Positions 9,603 to 20,722 of a stretch of 64,000 nt of DNA are shown one piece after another. A program made the translations under genes and the position numbers. Position 1 is the first letter of the stretch; each line of letters starts with the position of its first letter. The notes beneath the pieces were generated by a model. The model worked only from the letters and a program-made list of their open reading frames with translations, was not told the DNA's origin and made no database searches. The DNA comes from Posidonia oceanica (lineage: Eukaryota; Streptophyta; Magnoliopsida; Alismatales; Posidoniaceae): NCBI GenBank assembly GCA_037176725.1, contig JAZBRS010000035.1:48122001-48186000 (forward strand), written 5' to 3'.

Positions 9603-12600
9603 TGTAGTAATCCTGAATTCTGATCATCCATGCACGATGCCAAAGCTCGCGTGCACCGATCAAAATAGGCTCACTATATGCGGCAGGATCCGAGGGAAGA
9701 AACTCGACTCAGAAACGCTGGCAAAAAGAAGAAAAAGAAAAGATAAGACAAAGGAGTCGCCACCAGGTCTATTTAATTGGGAGACTAGGAAAACCGAGGG
9801 TGATGCATGAAAAGACATGCAAAACCGGATGCAAAGAGGCGGCAAAGGGATGCAGTGCTAAGCAACGCAATGCTATGCTATGCTATGCTATGACTTGAGC
9901 CTAGGATAAAGGAAAGGTCGATGCGAGCCAAGAGAAAGGGCAAGGACTAGTGTTACGTATGGGGAAGGTGTTAGGCATCCCCGATACGTCCGAGAGTCGG
10001 TCTTTCTTAGGCAATCTCGCGCTCTAATGCAGGGATTACTAGTCTAATGCCTAAATGCAATGAATGTCTGCTTACCATGCATGGGAAATAAACGTGCTAT
10101 CTGTGTGCTCAGCAACGCTGCTAGTGTTCCGAACTGGGCGAACCCTAGTTCGTGAGAACTCCTAGGCAGTAAGCATCATAGCCCTAATGCAAATGCAGGT
10201 AATAAAACAAAACTGCGGGGAAAACCAGGCAATGCAAACGACATGCAAGCGATAAAGCAAAGCAAGTGAGAAAAATGGTGCGAAAGTGTGGAAAACGATG
10301 CAAGGCACAGAAAATGATGCAAGGCGTGGAAAACAGTGCAAGGCACGGAAAACGGTGCAAAGCCAAAACAGGGATTAGGCAGCATGCATGGGGGTATCAG
10401 TACGCATACGAAGCAATAAAACACGGAAATCGGCGAACGAAACAAGATCAACATTTTTAAAAAAGAAATCTAAACCAATTGCAAGCGTTGGACGCTGGCA
10501 ACAGCGGCGTCCAACGTTGGACGCCGCCATTGCTGGCATCCAACAATTGCTGGAGGTAGACGACATGCAGCTTTTAGAAAATCATGCATTCTAGCTATAT
10601 GGATGCGGTATAGATGCAGAAATGCAACTAAATGGGTGCATGACATGCAGGACTAACCTGATAGAAGATCAGAAGAGGAATCAGAGCAGGGGGAAGCTAG
10701 GATCAAGGATCAAAACAAGCAGGATGTTGGATGCCCGTGTGCATGGCGTCCGACGTTAGACGCCAGAGGAGCAGGCGTCCAACACGGGCCAGAAGATAGC
10801 AAGACAAAAAGCATACAAAAGACAAATAAAAGATGGGAGCATGCATTTGGGCTACTGGAGATAAGCATAGGACAGATATGCAAGCAAGGGAAGCATAAGA
10901 AACCCAAAAACATTACCTGTAGCATGTGCCAGGCCAGAGGCACAACTAGAACGTTGGACGCAAGCTGAGCCGGCGTCCAATGTTGGACGCCTGCACTAGC
11001 AGCGTACAACGCCTTGGGAGGCACAAACACACAAGAAACTTGCAAAAAACAAGCAAATGAACTAAGGAAAGCATTGAATAAATGTAATGAAAGCTAAGCA
11101 TGCATGGAAACACAAGAGACATGCAAGCAAACAAATCAGAGCAACATGCAAACCAGAAAGAACAAGGCAGGGGAGCAGGGACGTTAGACGCTGCAAACAG
11201 CAGCGTCCAACGTTGGACGCTGGAGTTCCCAACGTCCAACACCTACAGGATGCAAACTCACCTGTGCTAAGGGGGAGCTCAGCTCTAAACCCCACCTATA
11301 TGCATGCAAACCACTAAGACATACCAGAGCAGAAGAATCAGATAGCAAGCATATGATCCATGATAAGCAACTAAGGAAGGGCATGCGTGAGAGTAAAAGA
11401 TGGAAAGAAAAAAGCCAAGAAGAAAGCATGCAACTTAAAAGGAGGCTAGCAAACCTAAGCATGGTTGCCATAGGGGCCAGGCATCTCTAAGCAAGCATGG
11501 ATCATGAATAGACAACAAAAATAGGCAAGGTGCAAGCATGGCAGCAAGTTAAAACTAAACAGGCATGTTGGACGCTGTGTGAACCAACGTCAAACGTTCG
11601 ACACGGCTCACCCAGGCGTCCAACGCAGGCAAATGGCAGAATCGACTTAGAGCATGCAAACATGATTCAAGCAAGCATCAAACATAGAAGCAAGCATGGC
11701 ATAGCATCAGCAGACATGCAAGGAAGACATGTAGCATGGATTCACAAAAAAACAGGCAACTGCAAAGCCTGGCAGACCTCAAAGCAAGAGCAAAGCAAAC
11801 AGGGTGTTGGACGTTGGCTAGTGCCGCGTCCAACGTTGGACGCACCAGAATGGGTGTCCAACACACTGAAGATCGCTCTGGCCAAGAATGGTGGCCAAAT
11901 CGATCTGAAATCCAAACAAACTTGCTAACAAGCAAGAGTGATTGACAACAAGCATGGTGGTATGCTTGGTGCCAAGAATAGGCTGGTGGATTGCTCCACC
12001 CACCTCTTCCTCCTCATCGCTGGAAAATCGAGCAATGGAGGGGTGTGTGCTGTGCTAAGATGCATGGAAAGCATGGGGAAACACTCAACCTAGCATGCAT
12101 GAGCTACGGGGATAGAGAACCTACCTGGTTGTGGCCTAGAACGGCGTGTCGACTTCCTTCACCGGCACTGCGGAAGTGGTGGCAGAGCTGACTCTAGCGA
12201 GGTCTTGCGGGTTGCTGGAAGCACGGGAGAGGGTGGCGAAGGGTCCGGGAGGAAGGTAGATACTTCGTCTTTGCTCTGGAGGTGGAGAATTGCCAAAAAA
12301 GTGGGTGTGCCGGTCTGGGTGTTCTGCCAAAGAAGGGTGCTTGGGCTGGTTTTGCTGAATGAGCGCTTGGGTTTTGCGGCTGAATTGCAGCGGCTTGGGC
12401 GGGAATTGCAGGCGAATGGCAGAGGCTCTAGGTGTATGGGGGGTACGAGGAATGGCAGGGGTGGCAGGGGGACATGTCAGTCGGTCGGCGAAGTCGCGGC
12501 AGAGGCTGACAAGGGTGGCTGAAGGTAGTGAGGGCCGAGAGAGCGGGAAATGGGCTGAGATGGCTAGTAACTCGTCCTTGGAATGTAGTGGATGGCTTGG

Positions 12601-12996
12601 AGTGCAAGAGGGGACGGCTAGTAAGTGCGGGGGGGCGGTGGAGTGGACGGGAGGTGAGCCGAAGGTGGCGGAACAGCCACTGCTGCAACCGAGTCATTGG
12701 ACGCTAGAGCAGAAGGCGCGTCCAACGTTGGACGCTAGCACAGGGCGCGTCCAATGTTGGACGCTTCCTATTCCAGCGTACAACACACCCAGTTGGCAAA
12801 AGCTGTAATGGGCTTGGGCTTGGGCTCAAAAAAGGGTTAAAAAGGTGTAAAAAGGCTTGGGTTAAGGCTTAGATAAGGTTTTAGGTGGAAATGAGTTAGA
12901 AATGGGTTAAGTTTGAAAAAGAGTGCCATTTCAGAGTCCACACGAGCCTGCAGGAGAAAACACCCACTTCCAGCTTGTCAAAATGGGGTATCTACA
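9603..12996 (-). mobile_element. Element B 3' LTR (3394 bp)
   Basis: Begins TGTAGTAATCC and ends GGGGTATCTACA in plus coordinates; flanked by TSD CACAG on the left and the PPT on the right. It contains the R/U5 block (about 9750-10010) with TGGCGACTCC reversed at 9753-9762, a GCTAT microsatellite (9871-9892) and seven palindrome clusters. CATGCA motifs are dense throughout. Confidence 0.93.
10485..12783. repeat. GTTGGACGC palindrome clusters in element B 3' LTR
   Basis: Clusters at about 10487-10550, 10724-10781, 10951-11010, 11182-11241, 11566-11622, 11805-11862 and 12697-12783. They correspond one to one, in reverse order, with those of the solo LTR. The last has an extra hairpin unit. The central GCGTCCAACGTTGGACGC palindrome is perfect in several clusters and decays mainly at CpG sites (GCATCC, ACGTTAG). 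Confidence 0.9.
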
Positions 12997-13009
12997 GATG
13001 TCCCTCCCT
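12997..13009 (-). other. Element B polypurine tract (PPT)
   Basis: Minus strand AGGGAGGGACATC immediately upstream of the 3' LTR, as in A. A stem CTGAGC ... GCTTAG lies just inside (about 13008-13043). Confidence 0.82.
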
Positions 13010-14585
13010 GAGCGAGGTCAAGCGTAGCGAGACCGCTGCTTAGGGTAGACAAGACACCCTACCTAACATCGGTAGGAGTGCAAATTGCTGTGGGCGTGAG
13101 TCACTTATCCGGCGGATGCTCCGGAAATCGTGACTCGATGCCACAATGCAAATGCAGATGCAAGATGCTAATGCAATGCAATGCGTGCTAATGCAGAAGT
13201 TAGTGCAGAAGTTATGTTAGATGTTAGTGCAGATGCTAATGCTGATGCTGAACCAATATGAACTAGTGCGCGTGCGGGTGCTGTGCATGAGGAAATGCTA
13301 TGCTGATGCATGGTGAGAGCTGGTGCTAATGCTGATGCTGATGCTGATGCTGTAGGTGCTTGCTATGCTTGTGTGAGTGCTGATGCTTGATGTAAGTGCT
13401 TGCTATGCTTGTGCTGCTAATGCTTGTGAATGCTTGCTAATGCTTGCTAATGCTTGTGAGTGCCAGTGCTGCAGATGCAGCCACCAAACGGGGAATGCTA
13501 GTGCAGTGCAGTGTGATGCATGCTGAAGTGAGGAAAAGCAGAGGGCTCTATGATGCGATGCGACAAGTTGGCTGCTCGTCCAAACTTGCGCAAAAACGGC
13601 TCCGGGAGGACTAACGCACTTGCCACTCGGGCAGGTTGGCAGCTAGTCCGAGGGAGACCAAGGGGTCCTTGTCCATTTGGGACAAGCGAAACAAGCAGGA
13701 GCCTGCAAGGCTGCGAGAAGGAGAAAATGCTTGCCTTCGGTCGGGGCAGCAAGTAGGCAGAACAGGCGGAAGGGGCGATGCAATGCAAAGGATGCCCTAA
13801 ATAGTGCAAAGAGGGCGAACGCAAATGCAGATGAATGCGAACACTAAAATGCTGTGCTGATGCAAATGGTATGCTTACGCTAACGCTTACTACACTGTAC
13901 TCCTCTCGGGGAAAGCGAGATGGTGCATGCACACGGAGAAAGTGGGAATGCAATGCAATGCTGTCGCTGGCCAATGTAGGTAGGCCAGGCGACAGAGGTG
14001 CCATTCGCAAAGCTCGGCTGTAGATGAATGGCAATGCAAGCGCATGGGATACAGCAGAAAGTAAATATGCTAAAAGTAAAGCAGGGGATGTGCATGCAAT
14101 GGCGGGTATGAAAAAACCCGGGAAGGCAGAATGCGGAAGTTGGTGGAAGGACCACAGAGGAGCAGCAGCGCAATAAGGGTGCAATGCATGAGATGTTATG
14201 CAGTGGAATGCAGGATATGCAGCGGAACGCCGGGCATACGGAACCGAGAAAACGATCCCAAGGCCGCGCACTATTGTGGGTGGCATCTGAAGGCCAGCAA
14301 GCTGCGAAAGTCATGCGGGTGCCGAGGATGTTACCTTAAGCAATACGCGAACCAGGGGTTCGGATCCTAAGCACGCAATGTTCGTGTAATGATGAGATGC
14401 CATACTAGGACTGACTCTACAAGGCATACAAAGAAGCTATTTGATGTTATGCAATGCGAATGCTGCGAAATGCAATGTACAAATAGTGGAACGCGGGGCA
14501 TGCGAAATAGGGAAAATGATCCTGGTCGCGCGATGACCGCGGGATGATGAAGTGCTAATTCCATGCAACAAAATGCTATTACACT
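13010..14585 (-). other. Element B 3' non-coding region, low-complexity
   Basis: The first 450 bases are degenerate six-base repeats (GATGCT, AATGCA, GTGCTTGCTATGC), densest at 13320-13470. The remainder to 14585 has many ATGCAATGCAA phrases and several uninterrupted frames, the longest 262 codons on the minus strand (13498-14286). I recognise no domain in these, and their composition follows the repeats, so I do not call a gene. Confidence 0.5.
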
Positions 14586-14589
14586 AAGA

Positions 14590-15400
14590 TGAAATGGGTG
14601 ATAGGTTAACGGACCTATCGTCGGACAGTTGGGGGTATCAGCCTGCGAGGAGTTAACAGACTCATCACCGGATAGTTGAGGCTATCAGCCCGTGGATGGT
14701 GATAGGCCAGCGAGTCTGTCAGGCAAGAGGGGTGATTACAAGGGGGATAACTTGTAACCACGAATGCAACGGGAATACCATACCCGAAGGTGTGGCAGAG
14801 GTCCGTAGACACTCCCGTAACAGTTGGGGATGTCAGCCCGAATGCAGATGGAAATGGTATACCATGGGGCAACTAAATAAAGATGCTCCTGGTATCGGTG
14901 AACGATACCAGGGGGCAACTGAAGCGCCCCTGGCATCAAAATGCAAGGTGGAGACAACACTAACGGGTTTGTCAGCCGAGTAGTTAGGGCTACTAGCCCG
15001 AATGTAGTGGGATGGACGGAATGGCACACCGTGCAAAGTGCAATGACGGTGGGGGATGCAATGAAATAATGCAAATGCAGGGTGATAAGTTAATGGACTT
15101 ATCGCCGAATAGTTGGGGATATCAGTCTGATGAAATGAGGGGGACGATACCACAGGGTAGCAAAACAGATGCCCCTGGTATCAGGATGATGCCAGGGGAC
15201 AGTCGAAGCGCCCTTGGCACCGAAATGCAGGAATGGATGGATGGGTGGAAGATAGGTGATAGGTTGATGGACCCATCGCCGAGCAGTTAGGGCTGCCAGC
15301 CCAGATGCAGAAATGATAGCATGATAAAAAATGATAGGTTGACAGACCCATCGCCGAGTAGTTAAGGCTGCCAGCCTGAATGCAAGGAATGAGGAATGCA
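14590..15400. repeat. Element B stem-loop array, with two copies of the three-strand element
   Basis: Units such as GATAGGTTAACGGACCTATC (14600) are followed by CGTCGGACAGTTGGGGGTATC-type linkers. Further units are near 14653, 14699, 15083, 15258 and 15330. Stems differ but stay complementary (GATAGG/CCTATC, GATAAG/CTTATC). Two copies of the conserved three-strand element are embedded, at 14882-14935 and 15170-15222. Loop and linker words (TTAACGG, AGTTAGGG, CAGCCC) relate this array to those of C and A. Confidence 0.75.
15170..15222 (-). ncRNA. Conserved three-strand structured element (element B copy)
   Basis: TGCCCCTGGTATCA (15170-15183) pairs with TGATGCCAGGGGA (15187-15199), which can instead pair with GCGCCCTTGGCACC (15208-15221). 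A second B copy at 14882-14935 has TGCTCCTGGTATCG, CGATACCAGGGGG and GCGCCCCTGGCATC in the same order. Putative alternative RNA hairpins; function unknown. Confidence 0.45.
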
Positions 15401-16795
15401 AGAAGATACAGAGAAAATAGGAAACCTCTCATGGTGGGTGTGCAATGGCCTCAGCACGGGCATGCTTCGTGATGTCACAAGGTGACAAACGAGGTACATG
15501 CCGGTCGTCACGGACCTACCCACGCGGTGGGTGGCAAAATTTGAAAAGCACAGAGCCTTTGAGCGAGGCAGGCAAAAGTGCTCGTCCTTGGCTCCGATTT
15601 TCGAAAACAGGGAGAAGGGAAGATAAAGATATATTACAACATGCATGTTTTGGTGGCTTTGGACACAAAGCAGCTGTGCCATGAGGATACTTCTACAGTT
15701 GTTGACTCAGGAAACTCGATCCTTGAGCGACGCCATACCGAGTTGTGGTCGGTGGCTCTCTTTCTCACTCTTGGATTGGGATGAGGCCTCAGCTTTGAAG
15801 AATATAGCCTTCGGTTGCAGGGTAGCAGAAGCATTGGATGCAGCTTCTTAGCCTCCGTCTCAATTCTTCGGGGACCTGCTACTGCTTTTGACACTCACAG
15901 ATGATATTTCTTTTCCCCTCATGAGTGACTGGAGTTGCATCTAGCCTACCAAGGGAGTAGAGATGTCTGCAAAGGAGATTGGAGCATGCTGCTGTGCTCG
16001 GAGGGTGGGCCAGGTCCTCCTGATCATGCATCTCGTGTAGTTGCCAGTGTGGCGCTTGAAACTGATAGCTGAGGGGGCTTCGACGCTTGTCCAAGTCACT
16101 CCTCTCATGAGCGCCTTCTTTCTTCAACTTCTTTCTGTATTTTTTCTTTTATGCTCAGCATGCATATCATGTTGTCATTTCTTCTGCTCACATGACCTCT
16201 ATTCTTTTGGATATGCATGTCTTTGCCCTCTTGGGGTAGCAGTCCCTGATGAGGCGTTGAGAGTTCGGCTGATCGGCGTACACCCTCAGCCTCTGCATTG
16301 TGTAGATAGCCTCTAGCTATGCTCTGCTCTACTTTGGTCCTCTCCATATTTGGTGGACTCTCTGGTTAAGGTGGATCTCGCTTAGGGAGTTTTTTGAGCT
16401 CTGCGAGACGCTCCGTTCTGCTCTAGTCTCACTCTGTAGCCACATGCAAGAGATGGCGCTGCTCGAGAGAGACCTGCCTGAGATCGTCACTGCTTGACAT
16501 CCTCTAGGCGCTGCTTGTTTGTCCAAAGTCAGTTTCTGATTATACAAATGTTTGTGGGTTTTGTATATTTTAGCAGGGGAAAGGACAAACATGTTTTTGG
16601 GTTTTGCATTGGTTATGTGTTTTTATGATTTTTGTTTAGGAAAACATAAAAGGGAAAACCAGCAAGAAGGCGAAGAAAATATTTTTGCTGTTTTTTATTT
16701 TCTTAATTTTTTTGGCTTTATGCTTTACAGGATGCAAGAAATGATATGTACATGCGATAAATGACAATGCATGATGACAGATATGTGCAAGATGG
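15401..16795 (-). other. Unrecognised 1.4 kb segment of element B
   Basis: No counterpart in A or C that I can see by eye, and a more even base composition than the repeats around it. Minus-strand frames at 15362-15682, 15634-15894, 15879-16127 and 16329-16592 are each 80-105 codons, interrupted by stops and without a motif I know. It occupies the place of pol and the extra ORF in A. It could be a captured host fragment, an older insertion or a diverged remnant. Confidence 0.3.
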
Positions 16796-17385
16796 TGGAT
16801 ATGCATGCAAAGTGATTGATATGTGCAGGTGATAAGTTGACGGACTTATCGTCGAATAGTTAGGGATATCAGCCCAGATGATAAGCTGATGGACTTATCA
16901 CCGAGCAATTAGGGCTGCCAGCCCAGTGATGATAGGTTAACAGACCATTGTCGGATAGTTAGGGGTATCAGCCCAGTGATGATATGCATGCAGAAAAATG
17001 CAAGTTTTTAGGGTTTTGCTGTTTTTATGCTTTTTATGATTTTCTGACATGGCAAGAAAACACAAAAAACAAAGCAAAACAAAAAGAAAAGACAGTGCAA
17101 GAAAGAAAAGAGAGGCAAGAAGGACTTACCTGCCAGCGACCTCGGAAGGGAGGTGCTGGGTCCGCTCCTATGCTGCTGACGCTGTCGGCGAGATCTACTG
17201 TCAGCAGTGCGGGGAGCACTGGGGCTGCTGGTGCTGGATGAGAGGCTAACCTGGGTGATGCTGCGACTGGGCTTGCTGTCGATCCTACCGTTGTGCTTCC
17301 GAGCATCCCCCAGGCAAATAGGGAGGGACAGGAAGAGGGGATTGCACCGATGGGATCGGAAGGACCCATTGGGGTAGAGTTGGAC
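16796..17385 (-). repeat. Second, short stem-loop array and A-rich spacer downstream of gag (B)
   Basis: Three or four units at 16830-16985, for example GATAAGTTGACGGACTTATC and GATAAGCTGATGGACTTATC, with AGTTAGGG/CAGCCC linkers. An A-rich segment at 17040-17115 resembles 16593-16665 (GTTTTTATGATTTT shared), a local direct duplication. The gag frame decays through this area. Confidence 0.6.
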
Positions 17386-19574
17386 TCAAAGAAGATTGGG
17401 GTAAGCCTCCGAGGTTCCAGCATCCTCGAAGCCCGCAGGCTTAGAAGAGGAAGGGCCAGCTACGGTAGGGTGTGTGAGTGCAAGTGCAGGTGTATGAGCA
17501 GCCTCTTGCGGACTGACAACAAGGGTCCTGTTGTCAATTAGGTCCTGGACGACATCCCAGAGAGTGAGGCAATTATCCGTCGAATGCCCAGGGGCTCGAT
17601 GGTAATTGTAATGCTTGCTCGCATCGTACCACCTGGGAAGAGGATTTGGTGGCGGGCGAGTTTCCGGGAGCCTCAGAAACGACACAACTTGGGGAAAGAC
17701 AGCGCTTAGCGGCTCACCAAGTGGGGTGAAGTCACTCTTAGTGCAGTGGACTCATCTTTGCTTAGGCTGTTGTCCTTGCTGAGCTGGTGCGATGTGATGC
17801 ACCGGCTCAACGGTGACAGTGTGTGCAGTGGGTGCATAATAGGTGCGGGCACTAGCGGAAAAGGGTCCGGCTGACTTTCTGCAAAGGCAGGCACCTCAAG
17901 AGGATCAGCGCATGCAACGGCGTGCTGCTCAGAGCAGTCAGAAGCGGAGCTGTTGTTGTTGTTGCTGCTGCGGCGATTGCTGGTGCTGTTGGCCTGCCTA
18001 GCCAATGCAGAAAGTGCGAGGAAAAGCCCACTCTGCAGCGAGCTTTCCATGCGGGCGCTAGACCTAATCAGCGATGCAAAACTAGTGATGTGCTGGATGC
18101 AAAGCAGAGTCCCAGTCGCTGGCAGCGCCCCTTTGACGATCATCTCGATAGAATCCTCCTCGGAGGGTCTATCCCTGACCTAGGCAGTTGTGGAGCGCCA
18201 GCGACCGACATACTCCCCGAATGGCTCTTGGGGCCTCTACCGGATGGTGACGAGATCCTCCCTCTTGGGGATCAAGTCAAGGTTCAAAGCATATTGCTCA
18301 AGGAAAGCTCGAGAAAGACCAGTCCAAGTTTGAACCGCAGTCGTGTCAAGGGACGTGAACCACCTGAGCGCGGGGCCAGTTAAACTTTTCTGGAACAGGC
18401 GGATAAGGAGCCTTTCATCAGCTTGAAGCTGAGAAAGGTCCCCACAATATGCCTTCAGATGCGAGATGGGGTAGCCTCTACCATCATATTTATCGAAGTC
18501 CGGGATGCAGAACTTTGAAGGGAGTGCGGCCTCGGGAAAGAGACAAAGGTCGTGAAATTGGTAGGGCAGGCAGTCCTGGCCTTGCACTTGACGAAGTGCT
18601 CTCTCTAGATCGCCCAACCTGGTGAGGAGGGTGTCTGAGGCTACTGCTGGTAATGGTTGTGCAGCAGAGGCAGGGACCATGTATGCTATGCGGGTCGCGC
18701 GAGAGCGCTCCTCCAGATACACCGTCACGCCACCTGGTGTCGTAGCGTGAGGGCCAGCATACCCGTGCGAGGGTGCAAAGTGCGGTGCTATGAATGCAGG
18801 AGCCTAAACCTGATGCAAGGAAGATGGATAGATATTATGCTGTGCAGTGTAAGGTGCAGTGCGGGGGAGCAGTAGCTGTTGCACTGGCACGGTGCCGAGC
18901 AACGGGCTTGAGGGGTGTTGTGCTCCTGCCAATCCAAAAGGCTGGCCACCAGAAGGAGTTGCATGCTGTGCAAAGTGTTGTGCAGGTCCAGGAGGCCGAT
19001 AATGCGCCCCCATCGCCGGAGCTGTGAGGAGCCGGGGCGATGGAAAGGGCGGAAGTGTAGTGTAGTGGGCCTGCAGAGCTACAGAAGGCGGCACCGGAAC
19101 CTCAGGGGTTGGGCGGGAAGAGCCGGCCACAGTCGGGTCGAGTGCGAGAGCCATGCTTCGCAGCCTATCGGCCTTAGCCAATAAACGCTACGCTTGCGAG
19201 GCAGAGAAAGCATCGACCGACAAGCCGGGACGTAAAGAGGTGTTCGCCAAAGGAGGCACGGAAACCAAGGAAGCAACAGGAGTGGATCCTACGCAAAGGG
19301 CAGCCATAGAAGGCTGAATTCCCGAGACGGGGAGGCCCTGGGATGGAATAGAAGGCAACGCTCCTGGAGCCCGAGTGGCAGTCACCGCGGCAGACCCGGT
19401 GACAATCTCCAGGTTGGCTAGGGTCGACCCTTGATCCAGATAAAGGGGCTGGGAAGTCTCCTGCATCAGAAGTGGAGAGGAGGCGGGGGTTGCCAAAGCA
19501 GGGGAAGGAGAGACCGAAGTTGGTACCTCTCCTGACGCCAAAGAGGAAGGGGGTTCGCCGGTATGCTGGGCCAT
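17386..19574 (-). pseudogene. gag: gag of element B (degenerate)
   Basis: Start ATG at 19574 (MAQHTGEPP), chosen because A and C have MAQ after the same RSxSA context. A Pro/Ser/Ala-rich N-terminal half leads to the Ty3-type capsid domain (about 18240-18560) with FDKYDGRGYPISHLKAYCGD, LLIRLFQKSLTGPALRWF and PFGEYVGRWR. A short Asn-rich spacer (SNNNNSS, about 17950-17970) precedes the knuckle region at 17570-17612. That region reads HYNYHRAPGHSTDNC, where A has FCDFHRAPGHSTNSC, so the first cysteine is lost. Several stops and frameshifts break the frame. Gag would form the retrotransposon particle; no pol follows. Confidence 0.85.
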
Positions 19575-20670
19575 GGCAGACGGCGAGCGAAAGCAAACAG
19601 GTCTGCAGCTGAAGGCACGGACACAAGACCTAAAGAGAGCTACTGTCGGAGGCGACAGACAACTCAGAGACAGAGGGGGACGCTCAGGATCCTAGCTGAG
19701 GGAACCTGCTCCTACCTGCAAAACCAATAGACGCGTTAGAGGTTGGATGCAAAAAAAGAGTTATTAGGGGTGGCATGATGCAAATGAATGCCCTAATATG
19801 CGCTCTCTCACCATGCATGTCTCGAGTAGATGACCTACCATGACGCACTCATGGGTAATGGGAGTATGCAGATTCCAGGTTAGAAAAAAAGGCTCCCGTC
19901 TCGACCCTACCAAAGCTCAGGTATAACGGGTGGTGCATTGGTGGCCTCGACCCTGCTAGAAGCATGGGTGGTACCCTCCAATAGCACCGACACGACCCCT
20001 GGACAAGGGGGGACAGACCGACTGACTTACACCATGCCAAAGCGTTGGGGGCAAGAGGCCGGGACCATCCTTCGCAAATTGTGGGTTGACTCAGATGAGA
20101 AGAATGCATGCTTTCTACAATGCAGATGCGAATGCTTTAGAGCATTTTTACTTGCGTTTTATTAACCAAGGGGAAAAAATTGCAAGTTTTGGCTCTAGTT
20201 GTGCTTAGATGTTATTGCTTGGATTTATTGTGGCTTTTATATTAAACAAGAGGGTAGCAAGCAAGTTTCTACTATCCTAAGCATGGCATATGCGAATGGG
20301 AGAGAAACAAGAAGTCATGGCATGCAAGCAATTCACACAGCAAGGCAAAAAGCATGGGCATGGCATGTGCAAGTGTATGTGGTCATGATAGTGATGAGAA
20401 AACACTTATCATATCAAAAAGCAAGTATGCATGGTATGTGCATGTGCGGTGGCATAGCATTTGTGGAAAACAAAGCATTCACCAACCAAAAGCATGTATG
20501 GTGCCAAGCAATTATTTAGACATGTGATGCAGGAAAATTGAGCAATGCAAGCAATCATGGCATAAAGCAGGTAAATAAACAAGCAAGCAGCTAAAGTGAG
20601 CAGAAGCAAAAGGCAAGCAAAACACAGAAGCAAGAGGCAAGAAGGCCAAGACGAAAGTCGGAGTTTGTTC
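19575..20670 (-). other. Element B 5' leader
   Basis: Non-coding region between PBS and gag, homologous to the leaders of A (40195-41360), C (54857-56038) and D. A conserved block at about 19930-20015 includes GGGTGGTACCCTCC, ACCGACACGACCCCTG and GGGGGGACAGACCGAC; on the RNA strand CCCC..GGGG arms can pair. Two A-rich stretches with AAGCAAGCA repeats follow (20540-20640). It may contain dimerisation or packaging signals (inference). Confidence 0.6.
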
Positions 20671-20721
20671 TCCCTAGCGGAGTCGCCACTGTTGATTCCC
20701 ATCTCCCCAGCGGAGTTGCCA
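20671..20721 (-). other. Tandem primer binding sites of element B
   Basis: The functional-position PBS is 20704-20721, minus strand TGGCAACTCCGCTGGGGA, one base inside the LTR end, with one mismatch to the tRNA-Arg 3' end complement. A second match, TGGCGACTCCGCTAGGGA, lies 33 bases further in at 20671-20688, followed by CACTGTTGATTCCC that resembles an LTR/PBS junction. A, C and D have a single PBS. Confidence 0.8.
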
Positions 20722-20722
20722 C

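Noticed and set aside
13498..14286. 262-codon minus-strand frame in element B as a protein gene
   Set aside because: Ala/Ser/Cys/His-rich translation of ATGCA-type repeats, no recognisable motif, no counterpart in A or C.
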